DNA of 64,000 nucleotides from Pardosa pseudoannulata (GCA_032207245.1 CM063507.1:96980694-97044693); one strand, 5' to 3'. Shown: positions 34,257-46,310, counted from the first letter of the stretch. Notes: generated from the letters alone by a model not told the origin. Translations and numbers: made by a program.

Positions 34257-35801
34257 TAGAGGATGTTAAAGAACTAATGCCTTTAAAAAAATTGTCTACA
34301 ACTTTTGTTTATAAATATCCATTAAAACCAAAGAATCATTATAGACTTACCATAGATATTTCTGTCTTAAAGCCACACTATGAAACCAATGAATTTGAAC
34401 CACACCTTAAGATAATTCAATTCTCCACTAAAATCTGAAACATCTACAGCTATTTCATCAAAAGCTCCTGATGTTCCTAAGAAAAAAAAGGTTTAAGTAT
34501 GTGTAGCAAATTGCTAGCATATGAGTACTAAAATATTTTAGATTTCTACAAAGAAGGAAAGTTACATTAATTAAAACTATTAAAAAGTTATTAAACGTCA
34601 AATACACCATAAAAACAGGTGTTCATCATCTATCATCTCTTTTTGATATGGTACAATGGCTTTTAAGAAGTAATCATTTAACTTTTTCTCATTCTTTCAT
34701 CATTTTAATTTTACAACCTTCCTTATTTCTCCACTTTTCGTTGAAAGGGTATTGCAAAGTTTTTTCTAAATACCAATGTTAGAAAAAAATATTTTTTAAA
34801 AATGCGTTACGGCATTAAAAGTTGAAAAAAGGAAAATTACAGGGATAATTTAATAAGCACTCGAGTATAAAATATGACTGTACTTTTTGATTTGATAAAT
34901 AACAAAAAGAAGTGCATTTTGTAATTGTACGTTTAATAAAATAGACTAATTAACAAACAATAATTACATTATCATGTTAGCCCTTATGTATAACTCTACA
35001 CATGAATAGAAGAGTAAAATGCGAATATATTTTAAATCAAACTAAAGCAAAGTTGTTACCCTGCAAGCATGTTGCCAAATATGATACAGTAATTCTAAGT
35101 TGCCATATTATAAAGATGTTAAATTTATTAAGAGCCTAAGGACACTACCACATTCACTATGACTTAAATCATTGTGACATTCACGTCAAAATGACATTAG
35201 GTGTCACCAATGAGGGGAATTTGGTACTATATTCAACCGATGGCCGACTTCAGTTGGGGCCATCGTGATCACGATGGCCCAGGCCTGTGCGTGTGAATTG
35301 AAGACTCGTATAAAGAGGCCGATGTATTCAAACTACGGTCTACGGTGTTTACTTTGAAATTGACGGTTTTTAAATTGGTTTAATTAAAATAATCTTTCAG
35401 TAGTGCGCAATTACATATTTTACGATTTATAAAACAATTTTTGCTTACTTACCGAAGAAATTTAAAATAAATAAAAGGAAATGTATTCAGTTTGAATTAA
35501 GAAATTCACGAAGTATGTAGTTTATGACCTTTCTTTTACTTTATCGAACTAAATGTTTTTAAATAAATGTTTATAAAAATATGCGTGAACTATTATTTAC
35601 AAAAAGGTGAAAAAGTACATTTATTTATTATATCTAGTTAAATATAAAAAAAGATTTAAAGATAAGAATTTTACATGAAGAATATTGCTATAAAAACCTT
35701 AAATGTATTTTCATTTTTTTTTCAGTGATAACATTAATTATATTGAACATATTACTCTTATATTACAGCTTACTTTAAAATCACTTATTATTACTTAATA
35801 C
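34257..35801. other. Noncoding, duplicated in copy A
   Basis: Mirrors 16877-18414. Contains the perfect palindrome at 35257-35280. Confidence 0.6.
35257..35280. repeat. 24-bp perfect palindrome
   Basis: Left arm GGGCCATCGTGA and its exact reverse complement directly adjoin, with no loop. Copy A has 23 bp fewer here and no palindrome (around 17890). Confidence 0.9.
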
Positions 35802-36615
35802 TTTGATGGATTTAGGAAAAAATTGTTCAGTTCAAAGTTATTTAACTTTGTAGAAGGACGAGAATCATTTATTCGAAAAGGCGTTGTGAAATAATTAGTC
35901 CATTTTTAGGAACCATTTTTATTTCGTTCGCTATGTTCCACAGCACATTACAAAAACAACAACATATGTTGTATATGTCGCACACACTGAGAGAGATCAC
36001 TGGCACTGTTGAAAACAAACTAGATGGCTCTCTTAGCGCCGCCTATCATAAAAGGAGAGGTGAGTACTTGTACCCGCTACAACCTCCCTCTACACCTCCG
36101 AAGACCGTCTCGGCGAGGTGGTGGGATTTTTTGTTATTTGTTTTCGGTTTTCACAAAAATAGGAGGGGGCTTTTTCGGGGTCTACCTTTTCTCCGTAGAG
36201 GCATCACAGGAAATTGGTTCTGTGTGATACTTTGAAAAGGTGTTAGAGCTGATACATGGTATGTACCTAAATGTTCATCAGGCTTGTCACAACTGGCTAT
36301 GATAAAGGTTGTAGATGATTTTGGGGACAAAACGATGTAAGGGCCATTTTTCCTTGGCATCAATTTTGAACTTATGCTTTGGTTTGCTTTACTTAATGGT
36401 TGAAGCTTTACCCAAACTAAATCACCAGGTTTAAAATTAGGGCATGATTTACGTGATTTTTCTGCGTATGTTTTTCAACGATCTTGACTATTTTTGATGT
36501 TTTCCTTAAGTTGTGACATATTCCTTTCCAAACGTTTTAAATAAGGAGTGAATTCTGGGGCAAAATTATCATTATGAATAACAGATCGCAGGTCAGTAGT
36601 AACAGCGTCTAAAGT
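35802..36615 (-). pseudogene. Gypsy-type LTR retrotransposon: integrase C-terminus and flanking 3' region
   Basis: From about 36615 to 36151 the minus strand encodes FKPGDLVWVKLQPLSKANQS, then RKNGPYIVLSPKSSTTFI, HLGTYHVSALTPF and RRKGRPRKS. This is the GPY/F module and tail of a Ty3/Gypsy integrase. One in-frame stop and decay at the N-terminal side remove function. 35802-36150 may be the 3' LTR or UTR, but I could not find a second LTR. Confidence 0.7.
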
Positions 36616-38022
36616 TCTTTATTCTTGGTTAAAGTTCAAGCTGTAGTGCATCCAGTAGTTTCGCATTTTGCAGTGTTCATTGCAAATCTTATCTTAAAAT
36701 TGCTCTTTCCATATGGTATGGTTGTTACCTACCAAGATTGCCAAACGAGGCTCCGTGAATGGTTGTGACGTCATCGTTCACGATATCCAATATTTTCTTA
36801 TCGCTTGTAAGCACGTACTATTTTCCGAATTTGTTTTTGCAAGTTCTTGAAATTTTCTAGCTATCAAAATTTATTTTTAATTAAACCTGAAGGTTTATTT
36901 TATCCATCTCGATAGCTTAATTATCTCAATTTGTTACAAATGTCTCTTCTACGTGGATTTACCAAAGGACAGTCGGTCAACCTTCCAAAATTGACATGAT
37001 GTCAATATTTTCGTTCTTGGGAAAAAAAACCCGGATTTTATGAGAGCAGAAATATGGGGAATTAAAACCCAAAGGCATGTAAAATCATTTATGTATTTAT
37101 CCAATTTTACTTAATATGTATTAATATTTTATTTATGCTAATCACAGATCTTCTGATTGTAGAAATAGACAAGTCAAATAAATATATATATATCATATAC
37201 ACAAACATTTGTAGTAGCATTGCTTATTATAGAGATGGATGTAATATTAAAATAAAAATTAGAGGTTTTTATTGTGAGACCGGTCTCATTAGCCCTCGTG
37301 TTACATGTTATGGGAACACGGAGTAATATGGGCCCCGCAGGAAGGACGGAGAGGGAGGAGCGAAAAAAGAACGTTTGCAAGAATTATATACAATCCGCTA
37401 GATAGAGTATCATTAAGGATATTTTAAAAAATTCTTAACCCTGATTACAGATTTCTGAATTTATATTTCTAGCTGGCCCTTATTTGGATCTATCTGGAGT
37501 GGAATTTATCAAGTTAGAGATAAATCCGGATGACTGAATATAAAATGGATCTATGACTTGAAAAAATTTTCTCACCAGTTCAAGTTTAAATTTCTTACAA
37601 AATTCATGATATGGTACAAGGCTGTAGGCAAGGGAGGGGATTTAGGGGACTGGTTCCTCCCTGAAATTCCAAAATTTAGAAAGACCGTTTCATGGAAAGA
37701 AAATTGATCACCTGAATGATTGTGTCATTTGCTTAGCTATGCATAGACAACAGTGTTCTAAAAAGGATACCTTTTCAGCCATAAATGTCTTGCGGGGCCA
37801 TAGGCTTTTATATACCCCACACCCCCATATACCCACCATACGGTCATTTGTCTGAAGATCATTTTCCCTAACCTATGTCCTATAATCCTTGTCTATCCTC
37901 TTCCTATCTAGAGTGCTCCATGATGAGTATTTTGAGACAGATTCTATTTTCTAAAATATCTTCAACTTTTTAAGCTAGACTAGATTTTTTGTACAGCTAA
38001 ATAAGAGAGAGATTTAAATAAA
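36616..38022. other. No recognised gene
   Basis: Mixed composition. A GC-richer patch at 37315-37370 and the sequence after it weakly resemble 41570-41760, possibly decayed copies of one repeat. No coding region is supported. Confidence 0.5.
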
Positions 38023-38028
38023 TAAATG

Positions 38029-40485
38029 CAGACACATAAGTCAAAATTTTGGGAAAAAAGAAGGAAAAAAAGGAGAAAAATTCAAAAAAGAGGAAAAAAG
38101 AGGAAGTTAAATAACTATTAAAAATTAATGTTCTGATTTATTTAATGCAAAAACAAGTGCCTAAATATAAAATATGGAAGTATCTAAATAACTTTTTATC
38201 AATATAAGTAAGTACTCAAGTTTCCTAGTAAAAAAATATTTAAAATAGATTCAAATCAGATGCTTCTTCAATGTGCCTCATTAAAAAAAATAAATAAATT
38301 CACCAATACGGTTGAACTTTATTATATTAAATTTTGAGGAATCATATTGTTTGTTGTACTTGAACCTTTAAGAAAAATGCTAGATCTCAGAAAATTATAA
38401 CTTGTATAAGATTTACATAAGGTTACATATTATCTTCTATAAGATTTATAAAAATATTATCTTTAATGATTTTAATTGACCTTAACCAAACAACTGAAAG
38501 ATTGAATATCAGAATGACCAAAAATGTAGACAAATGCAAAACTAGTTTTGTCTTCTAGTTATTGCTTACTATTTTAATACTGAGTTAATTTATAATCTTC
38601 TATATCAAGCTAGTTTAAGGAATTTCTTTGTCCAATATAACAAAAAACATTTTCTTTCCTTGAGTGTCTGGACAAGATGTTATTAATTTCATGCACTTTG
38701 TTTTTAAATCTAGAAACATATTTAAATCTGTTTTTAGAACTGCAAAAAAGTTTTATACAAAATGATGAAAAAATACTTAGTAAATGAATGAAAGAAAGGA
38801 TTCTTCTACCTCATTCCTAAGATTCACTATAAATGTATAAAATGGAGAATTGCCACTTATAAGGGTAAATTAGCATTGTAAACAAAAGGAAAATCATGAG
38901 ATCAAAATTTTCATTTGTTATAAGATGGTTTGTTAAAATAGGGATTTCAACAGTACATCAATAATTTAAAAGCCATTTCAAATAGCAAAGCTTTAAAATG
39001 CGCTTCCAAACAGAACTTGAAAACTTTGTAACTGCAAAATTTGTTATTAACTAGTTTGTAAAATTCTATTAATTTTTCTTACATTGATTTATAATAAATG
39101 TTTAAAAAATACAGTATAGTCTAATTTTTTTAAATGTACAATTTCAAAAAAATTTTAATAAAAGTAGCAGATCCAGAAGTTAAATATTAGAGGGGAAAAA
39201 AAGGAGGAAAAATGGAAATTAAAGAACAATTTAAAAATATTTATTTAAGTATACATAATGCAAAAACAAGTACCTAAGTATGAAATATACCAGATGCTAA
39301 ATAATTTTTACTAATATAAACAATTACTAGAGTCTCCCAATCAAAAAATGTTCAAAACAGATTCAAATCAGAAGTTTCTCAAATATCCTAATTTTAAAAA
39401 AAATCTAATAATATAAATGCGCATTTTAGATACTAAATTTTTAGAAGGCATTCCTACAAACAAATTTTTAATTTTGTAACACTAGAATTTCTTAAATAGC
39501 AGTAAAATCTATACCTTAATAGTTTGTAAAGATACAATAATTAGCATTTGATTTAATTTTAATCAATGTCTAAAAACTCATGATTTAAATAACATATACT
39601 CTGTATAAGGCTATTTTTTAAGTGAACAATTAAAAAAAAAATTTTTTTAACAGTAAGATTTCAGGACGATGATCGAACTCACCGGGCTTTCTTCCGGTAT
39701 CTGAGACAGTGGGTTCGAATTCTACTTTAGCCTAACAGATTTGTAACCATTTAGTTTGGGCTGAGAGCGCTAGAGTTTACTTTTATGTTACCCGACAGCT
39801 AAAATCATCGGAGTTTACTACTTAATTCTACGATTCTGAACGGTTGCGAACAAAGCGGCGGGATTCGAACCCGTGGCAGCGTCCTGCGGATTCAGCTGGC
39901 GGGCTGATTTTTATCGGGATTGCCGTTAAAAGTTACGATTTTTCATCAACTTCAATACAGATGCAAACTTAACAAAAAAAGGTGCGGATTTTTCAACAAC
40001 AATTAACATCCGAAATATTTGTAAAAGTGTTATTTTCTCACAGATACTGATCATAGCACAAAAATTCAGTCAATAAGATGAAGTATCGTTAGAAATAACT
40101 ATAAGAGGGATTGAAATCTTAATACTGTTACCGCGATATTAAAAAAATATCGATATATCAAACAGTATTACGATCGGTCTACACGTGTGTTCGGGGGATA
40201 ATCTATACGCAGGATGTTAAAACATAATTCTACGGTTTCAGAGCCCCCATATTATGATAGCAGTATTAACTATAATTGCCCATTAAAAAAATGCGCATTT
40301 TTCGGAACCGAAATCCAGAAAACGGTTGTTTTTCACCCAAAACATACAGTTACGGCTTAGCTGTACTATTACATCTAGAACCACACACGTTCTATATGTT
40401 TCATTTGTACCGCATCACACGGCTTTTTGACCTTGAAGCACGTGTTGCGAGAATAAACTGATAACGCTTCTCTCCTGCTCTTTGT

Positions 40486-40520
<35 letters not shown>

Positions 40521-40613
40521 TGGACGTGGCAAAGAGAAAAAACAAATGAGAATAGGGAAGAAATCTTTCTGATTATCGTCAAAATTTAAATATATACAAG
40601 TTAAAAAAAAAAA

Positions 40614-40655
<42 letters not shown>

Positions 40656-41150
40656 AGATCAGAATTATCCTTGAATTCAATATTCGATGTGGCAGTCCAT
40701 TTTTTAGCGCACAGGCTCGGAGTACCGTTTCTTTTCCCCCTCTTGGGTTCAGAAACGGGGTAAACAAATTTCTTGACACTACAATCCAAAAATTCGGGTC
40801 CCCCTTTTAGTTTTGACACTTTGATCGTTATTCGCTAACTTCCAAACATCTGTAACGCCAATAAATAGCCTAAAACTTTTTTTTTTGGGGGGGGGGATCT
40901 CACAGAAAGAAAAAAAAATAGAAAAACAAAGATGTTACCAAAACAAATGTGTGCAATCCGTTCCGCTGTTACATAACTCCGTAAACGTTGAGAAAGAAAA
41001 AACAAATAAAAGGAGTGAATGGCCCAAAGAAAAAAGGAATAAAAGGAGGAAATATGCGAAAAAAAGGAGGAATGCAGTAAAATAAGGAAAAAAGGAGAGA
41101 TTTCTAAAAAAAAAGGAAAAAGAGGAAAAAAAGGAGCGCTGCGGTGTCTG
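38029..41150. mobile_element. CAGACAC-family non-autonomous DNA element, copy 3
   Basis: 3122 bp with ends CAGACACATAAG and, inverted, CAGACACCGCAG. It is flanked by a perfect 6-bp duplication, TAAATG (38023-38028 and 41151-41156), which fixes the target-site length of the family. The whole body aligns with copies 1 and 2, including the internal direct repeat, the tRNA-like module and the purine-rich ends. Long A runs near 40490-40520 and 40615-40652. No coding capacity. Confidence 0.92.
39855..39908 (-). other. tRNA-like pol III module in CAGACAC copy 3
   Basis: Minus strand shows CAGCTGAATCCG (A-box-like) and the perfect B box GGTTCGAATCC (39861-39871). A forward-facing GGGTTCGAATTC lies at about 39712-39723. 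Confidence 0.6.
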
Positions 41151-41156
41151 TAAATG

Positions 41157-42318
41157 TAAAAATAGATTTTAATGTTCATTTTACTATTAAATTCATTGTG
41201 CAAATACTTCATTACTCATTCTAAGCTTTAAATTTGTTCATTATATCGTATTCTAATCATTTTTCTATTTTAAAACCACATTGTGTTACTTATTAGAGGT
41301 ATACATACATAAGAAAACCTGTTGTTTTACTGAAGTATCATACACAAAAAACACTTTCCCCTTGGTCCCCCTCCGAAAATAATTTCTGGCTACGGCCTTG
41401 ATATGGTAATAATAATTCGTTGTAGCCAACTGTTGCTGTACTGCATATATTACCATATTACAAATGGCGTGTTTAGAATTTAATTCTTAAACTTTTAAAA
41501 TGTTTTAGTTTTCTACAAAATTAGTAGAAACACAAAGACAGCAATATATTGCGGAATGGATAGAAAATGTATAGGGTATAGCATCATGGGGTAATAATTG
41601 TGCCGCACACAAAGGACTGACAGGATGAAACAAAAATAGAACCTATTCAAGGATTATATAAAATCGACTGGGCATAATAACTTTAATGACATGTAAGAAA
41701 GTTCTAGAATCTGATTGCACGTTTCGGAATTCATATTCCTAGAAAAAGCTAAAATGCAAAACTGATGAGACGGAACTCATTTTCTCAAGACATTTTTTTT
41801 TCTAGCCAAATAAAAAATACTCTAGAGTACCAATTATCCAGATGTATCCGGAAAGAAAATGGTGCATTTAACCAAAAATTCAGATGACTGGACTTCTTTA
41901 AAAAATGGCTATGGTAATGATTTCAGGTAACTTTCCTTCTTACTTTTCAGAGTATTAGAAGTTATAAACAGTGACAAATGGAATGTTTAAAAGTAAGAAT
42001 TTAAAATTTTCAAACAATTTTATTTTTTACAAAATTAGTAGAAAGAGAAGGACCTTAACACATGGTGGGATATAATGAAATGTTTTATGGTATATAACCC
42101 TGAGGTACGAGAGAGCAGTGTGCAGGAATAGGGTGAAAGATGATCTCATGCAAGTATTAAGTAAAAAGAAATATACAGCTATTTCTATATCTTATGGCCT
42201 CAATAGTATATTAGAAAGATCCATATTCTGATTTCTATTTGCATTTGTGTTGTCTTAATGTAGAATAATATTTAAATAAGAGTTACCTGTAAAAGTAGAT
42301 CATTTTTTTTTTTTTTTC
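41157..42318. other. No recognised gene
   Basis: AT-rich, with weak self-similarity between 41570-41760 and 42090-42200. No supported gene. Confidence 0.5.
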
Positions 42319-42385
42319 CGTGAACATAACACAACTGAAATACGCACAGTTTATACAGTTCGTGGTCCTGGTGTGTTATGTTCGC
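42319..42385. repeat. Short inverted repeat
   Basis: GTGAACATAACACA near 42320 and TGTGTTATGTTCGC ending at 42385 form a stem of about 13 bp with a 38-bp loop. It may be a MITE remnant; no target duplication is evident. Confidence 0.6.
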
Positions 42386-42963
42386 AAAACAAAATACAGG
42401 GTTATTAATTGATTTTCTAAATTGGACCATACTGTTAATCTGTATTCTACTGTATTAAAGATATTAATGTTGCCAATTAACGTCAGATAAAAGTACATAA
42501 GTGCGATTTTTATATTAAAAAGCTTTCAAAATGTGCAAAATGTTCTAGATTTTTTCTTAATCTTACTAGCAAAATTTATTAGAAAAAAAAAGTTGTATGC
42601 TTTTAACTATGTTTAACAACAAGGTAAAAAAATTTTGAAAAAAGGTATAAAAAATACATTGAAGGTAGACAAAGGATACTGCAACGAACTACTTATATGA
42701 AAGTTTAGTGTGCATGACAAGTGTTTCGTAACTGGAATAAAATTTTCATTCATTTAATGGAGAAACGCTTTTATATCTTATGAAAGCTTAACACAGTTCT
42801 AATGCAAATTAATGTATCATGAGAACTGAATATTTCAATATTATATATATATATATATATATAATAGAAAAAACTATATTTATTCATCAATGACTTGAAA
42901 TGAACTGTATAGAATTTACAGATTAATAATTGAAAAATAAATATTTTTTTAATGTTAATATAT

Positions 42964-43000
42964 AAAGTTTCCCGTTGCGAAGCACGGGCACATTTGCTAG
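42964..43000 (+). mobile_element. Helitron 3' terminus
   Basis: A hairpin CCCGTTGCGAAGCACGGG (42971-42988) lies 8 bp before CTAG, followed by T. A short hairpin just before a CTRR end inserted next to T is the hallmark of a Helitron 3' end. I could not locate its 5' end with confidence. Confidence 0.6.
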
Positions 43001-43454
43001 TTATTATATTTATTTAGCAACTGTTCTTTGCAGTGTTTCAATTTAATGTAAAATTCTCTCTGCAATAGATTATGAATAAATAAATGAATAAGAAATTTTT
43101 CTTTTGTTTTTCATTTGAAACAATAATACAATTTTTTAATTGCTACTGTATTACTTAATACATAATAAAAAGCCTTGTGAAGAGTAACACAGTGTCTAAA
43201 TCAAAATATTTACAGAATTTTTTTATTATGCCACAGTAATTAATGGAAGTAAAGGAATGAAACTATCATTTAAGTTACATCCTGGAAGTAAACAGAATTT
43301 GCTGTTAATGGCGGTGATAAAACTTTCATTCCTGCAAAACATAATCCATGAATAAATTTAAAATTATCACATATGTATGTAATCAATTATTTAAGCTAAA
43401 TAAATATAAAAGAAAATTATTTACATAATATCTAACTTCAGAGATAAAACATAT

Positions 43455-43690
43455 TAAAATAATGGCATTAAATGCTCGAAAGGGGGGTAAGGGGTGGATT
43501 TCAAACATTTTAAAGGCGTCAGTATTTTTCAATGTGATGTGAAGCATATTTATAACAATTTATTTTATATTCGGATCAATAGTTTAGGAGAAAATAAACT
43601 TTACTAGCTTTGAATTTTGCTAACCCTATCTCGCCAAGAATCCCATATGGATGCCTCTATCCATTCCAGGTTTTTAATGTTTGGTGTGTT
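43455..43690 (-). mobile_element. Helitron-derived fragment, ZF3 unit
   Basis: In inverse orientation it matches the interior of the non-autonomous Helitron at 46311-46761 (shared segments around ATGGCATTAAATGC and CCATTCCAGG). A paralogous copy is at 54919-55160. Confidence 0.5.
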
Positions 43691-44499
43691 ATTGCATAGT
43701 GTACATTAAATTGGAAGTGTGCTCTGATTTTATTACTTTTTTTATGTGCATGTATATATTTTTAGGTCAAGATTTGATTAGGTTCAGAATTTTTTTTCAG
43801 ACTTTTCGTCAGATTCAATCTATGTAATTTACCTTTGCACTTATATTACGAGAAAGAGGAGGGATGAAAAAGAGTTTTGCTTCGGCTGCCACACATCAGT
43901 AATGGGTAGTGTTGAAACCAGTAACAATTTGAGGGTTAATTTCAAGCAAGGAAGGGCATGTAAGGAATTTGGACCTATGGCCAGGTTTTGCTGATGTCGC
44001 CACCTCCCATTAGGATCCCTTGACCCCTAAACAGGGCATCCTTTATTAGTAGATGGGAGATGACAGTCTGCCGAGAGAGAGACAGTCCGCTGGTAGCCTA
44101 GGACACAGGAACACCTCTCAATAAATACATCTTTAAAATATAATGTGGTGAAAACTAATAACACAGAAATACTCGACTTACTGTGGAGAACATTACAAAA
44201 AAGTTCTTTAGCAATAAACCAAAACGAAATTTGTATTGAACATATGTAGTAAAATTTTATTAATTTCTATAGTAAAATTAACATATACAGGTAATAAGTC
44301 ATACAGGAATGTTTTAATAAAGAGTCAAAATTTAATGAACTGTGAGAAAAATATTTTTATTGACCATTTTTACTGCAACAGCAATCAGTTCAAAAATCAT
44401 GGTTTTAGTACTGTACTTTATCAAAAATGATTTTTTAATACATTCTAACAAAATATTTTAAACTGTGAATACAAAGATGAAAAACTCGTCTATTTTTTA
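43691..44499. other. Noncoding 3' flank of ZF3
   Basis: Related along its length to 55161-56720 behind ZF4, apart from the hAT insertion there. A minus-strand AATAAA at 44356-44361 (counterpart 56550-56555) may be a polyadenylation signal. Confidence 0.5.
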
Positions 44500-44631
44500 G
44501 CACATTCTTGTTACATACACTGATTTTTTTACAAGTACAGAAGAAAAGTGTTTCTCACTTGTATGGGAACAATGATGACTTTTACATGTAGAACTATCAG
44601 AAAATGTTTTCTTAGTTATATCACAAAATAA
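44500..44631 (-). pseudogene. Decayed terminal finger of ZF3
   Basis: Directly after the ZF3 stop the frame continues as a recognisable finger (LFCDITKKTFSDSS...HCSH, SEK) whose second Cys codon has become Thr. ZF4 has the same remnant. Confidence 0.65.
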
Positions 44632-45696
44632 TTATTTCTCATCAGTGTGGGAACAAAAATGTGATTTCAACTGCGATTTTTGAGAAAATGATTTCGTACA
44701 TGTATCACAAGTAAATGGTTTTTCCCTAGTATGGGAACGAAGATGTCTCTTTAAACTATAATTGTCACAAAAGGCTTTATCACATACATTACAAGAGAAT
44801 GGTTTCTTCTCACCACTATGGGAATAAAGATGTGCTTTTAATTTGGAATTATCAGAAAATGCTTTCTTACATATATCACACAAAAATGGTTTCTCACCAG
44901 TATGGGAACGAAAATGTCTTTTTAATGTCGATCTCTCAGAATATGATTTCTTACATACAAAGCAAGAAAAGGGTTTCTCACCACTATGGGTACGAAGATG
45001 TGTTTTCAAGTTGCAATTCTTTGAAAATGCTTTGTTACATACATAACAAAGAAACTGTTTTTCACCAGTATGGGTAAGAAGATGATCTTTCAAGTTCGAA
45101 TTGTTACGAAATGCTTTACTACATACACCACAAAAAAATTGTTTCTCATTACCATGGGACAGAATGTGTCTCTTTAATCCACAACTCTCAGAAAAAGCTT
45201 TCTTACATACATCACAAGAAAATGGTCTCTCGCCAGTATGTGAACGAAGATGTGTTTTTAATGTAGAATTGGCAGAAAATGATTTCTTACATACATAGCA
45301 AGAAAACGGTTTCTCACCAGTATGGGAACGAATATGTAATTTCAAACTGGAATTATTTAAAAATGATTTGTTACATACATAGCAAGAAAACTGTTTTTCA
45401 CCAATATGGGTACGAAGATGCGATTTCAAGTTTGAAATCTGACGAAATGCTTTACTACATACACCACAAGAAAATGGTGTCTTACCAGTATGGGAACGAA
45501 AATGTATTTTTAAACTATAATGCTTAGAAAATGCTTTCTTACATACATCACAAACAAATGGTTTTTCTGCAGTATAGGAACATATATGTATATCTAAGTC
45601 ACATTTTTGAGAAAATGATTTGTTACAAATATTACATACAAAAGGACTTTCCTTTGGATCTAATAAAATAAAATTGTTTAAATCACTTTTATCCAT
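44632..45696 (-). CDS. ZF3: 12-finger C2H2 zinc-finger protein
   Basis: Intact 354-codon frame from ATG at 45696. Leader MDKSDLNNFILLDPKES, then 12 C2H2 fingers; the first ends in Tyr instead of the last His. Linkers vary more than in ZF2 (TGKTPF, HGNEKQF, SGEKKPF with one extra Lys). Fingers 4-8 correspond one to one with fingers 15-19 of ZF1, the block missing from ZF2. It stops at TDEK in a linker, with a decayed finger behind. Predicted nuclear DNA-binding protein, target unknown. Confidence 0.9.
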   Translation of the reverse strand: MDKSDLNNFILLDPKESPFVCNICNKSFSQKCDLDIHICSYTAEKPFVCDVCKKAFSKHYSLKIHFRSHTGKTPFSCGVCSKAFRQISNLKSHLRTHIGEKQFSCYVCNKSFLNNSSLKLHIRSHTGEKPFSCYVCKKSFSANSTLKTHLRSHTGERPFSCDVCKKAFSESCGLKRHILSHGNEKQFFCGVCSKAFRNNSNLKDHLLTHTGEKQFLCYVCNKAFSKNCNLKTHLRTHSGEKPFSCFVCKKSYSERSTLKRHFRSHTGEKPFLCDICKKAFSDNSKLKAHLYSHSGEKKPFSCNVCDKAFCDNYSLKRHLRSHTREKPFTCDTCTKSFSQKSQLKSHFCSHTDEK

Positions 45697-46310
45697 ATCA
45701 ACAACAAATATGATTTTAAATAATATGTGTTTCCATTTTGTTGATTATTTTATTATGAGAGGGATCTATACATATAGAAACCATATATGATATTCTTATG
45801 TTTAAAAAATATATTAGAACAGTACCCAATTCAATAATTTTTCACAAGTGTAAAAACTTCTTCCTTGAAATACAAGTCCTTTATACACAGTAATCAATTC
45901 AGTATTAAGTTGACCCTTGAACTACTAATTGTAGATAAACATCTAAAAGAAATGCAACCTGTAAAAGAGAGAAAGATATACATAAATTTAATTTTTTTCT
46001 AAGGAGGTACTTTGAAGAGGAGATATAATGCTTATTTTTTATTGTATTACCAATGACAAAAGTTAGTAAGATGTTTGAAAATGCAGATTTTATTTACTAA
46101 AACTGATTAAGTACTGACAGATTTTTAAAAGTAGTGATCAACTTTTATAAATTTTTTATAATTCAGAGTTATATCTCTTTAGACAGGTGTTGTTTTACAT
46201 GACAGCACATAGCACGCATGAAATAATCTTTGTCATTATCTTAATTAATTGGGACTAAGAGAATCGTTGGAAAATTACATAGCCACATTGTAATATACAG
46301 CAATAAATAA
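45697..46310. other. Noncoding 5' flank of ZF3
   Basis: Recognisably paralogous to the 5' flanks of ZF1, ZF2 and ZF4 (for example the AGTAATCAATTCAG segment near 45890). No promoter motif can be called. Confidence 0.5.

Larger units (their letters stand above)
24911..35801. repeat. Segmental duplication, copy B (contains ZF2)
   Basis: Direct counterpart of 3315-18414. It lacks the nested transposons of copy A at 11161-14666 and ends where copy A meets the tail of non-LTR element B. Beyond 35801 unrelated sequence with a Gypsy fragment begins. Confidence 0.88.

Noticed and set aside
37170..37380. Overlapping frames on both strands at 37135-37380 as a small gene
   Set aside because: Short, no domain, no conservation evidence within the window.
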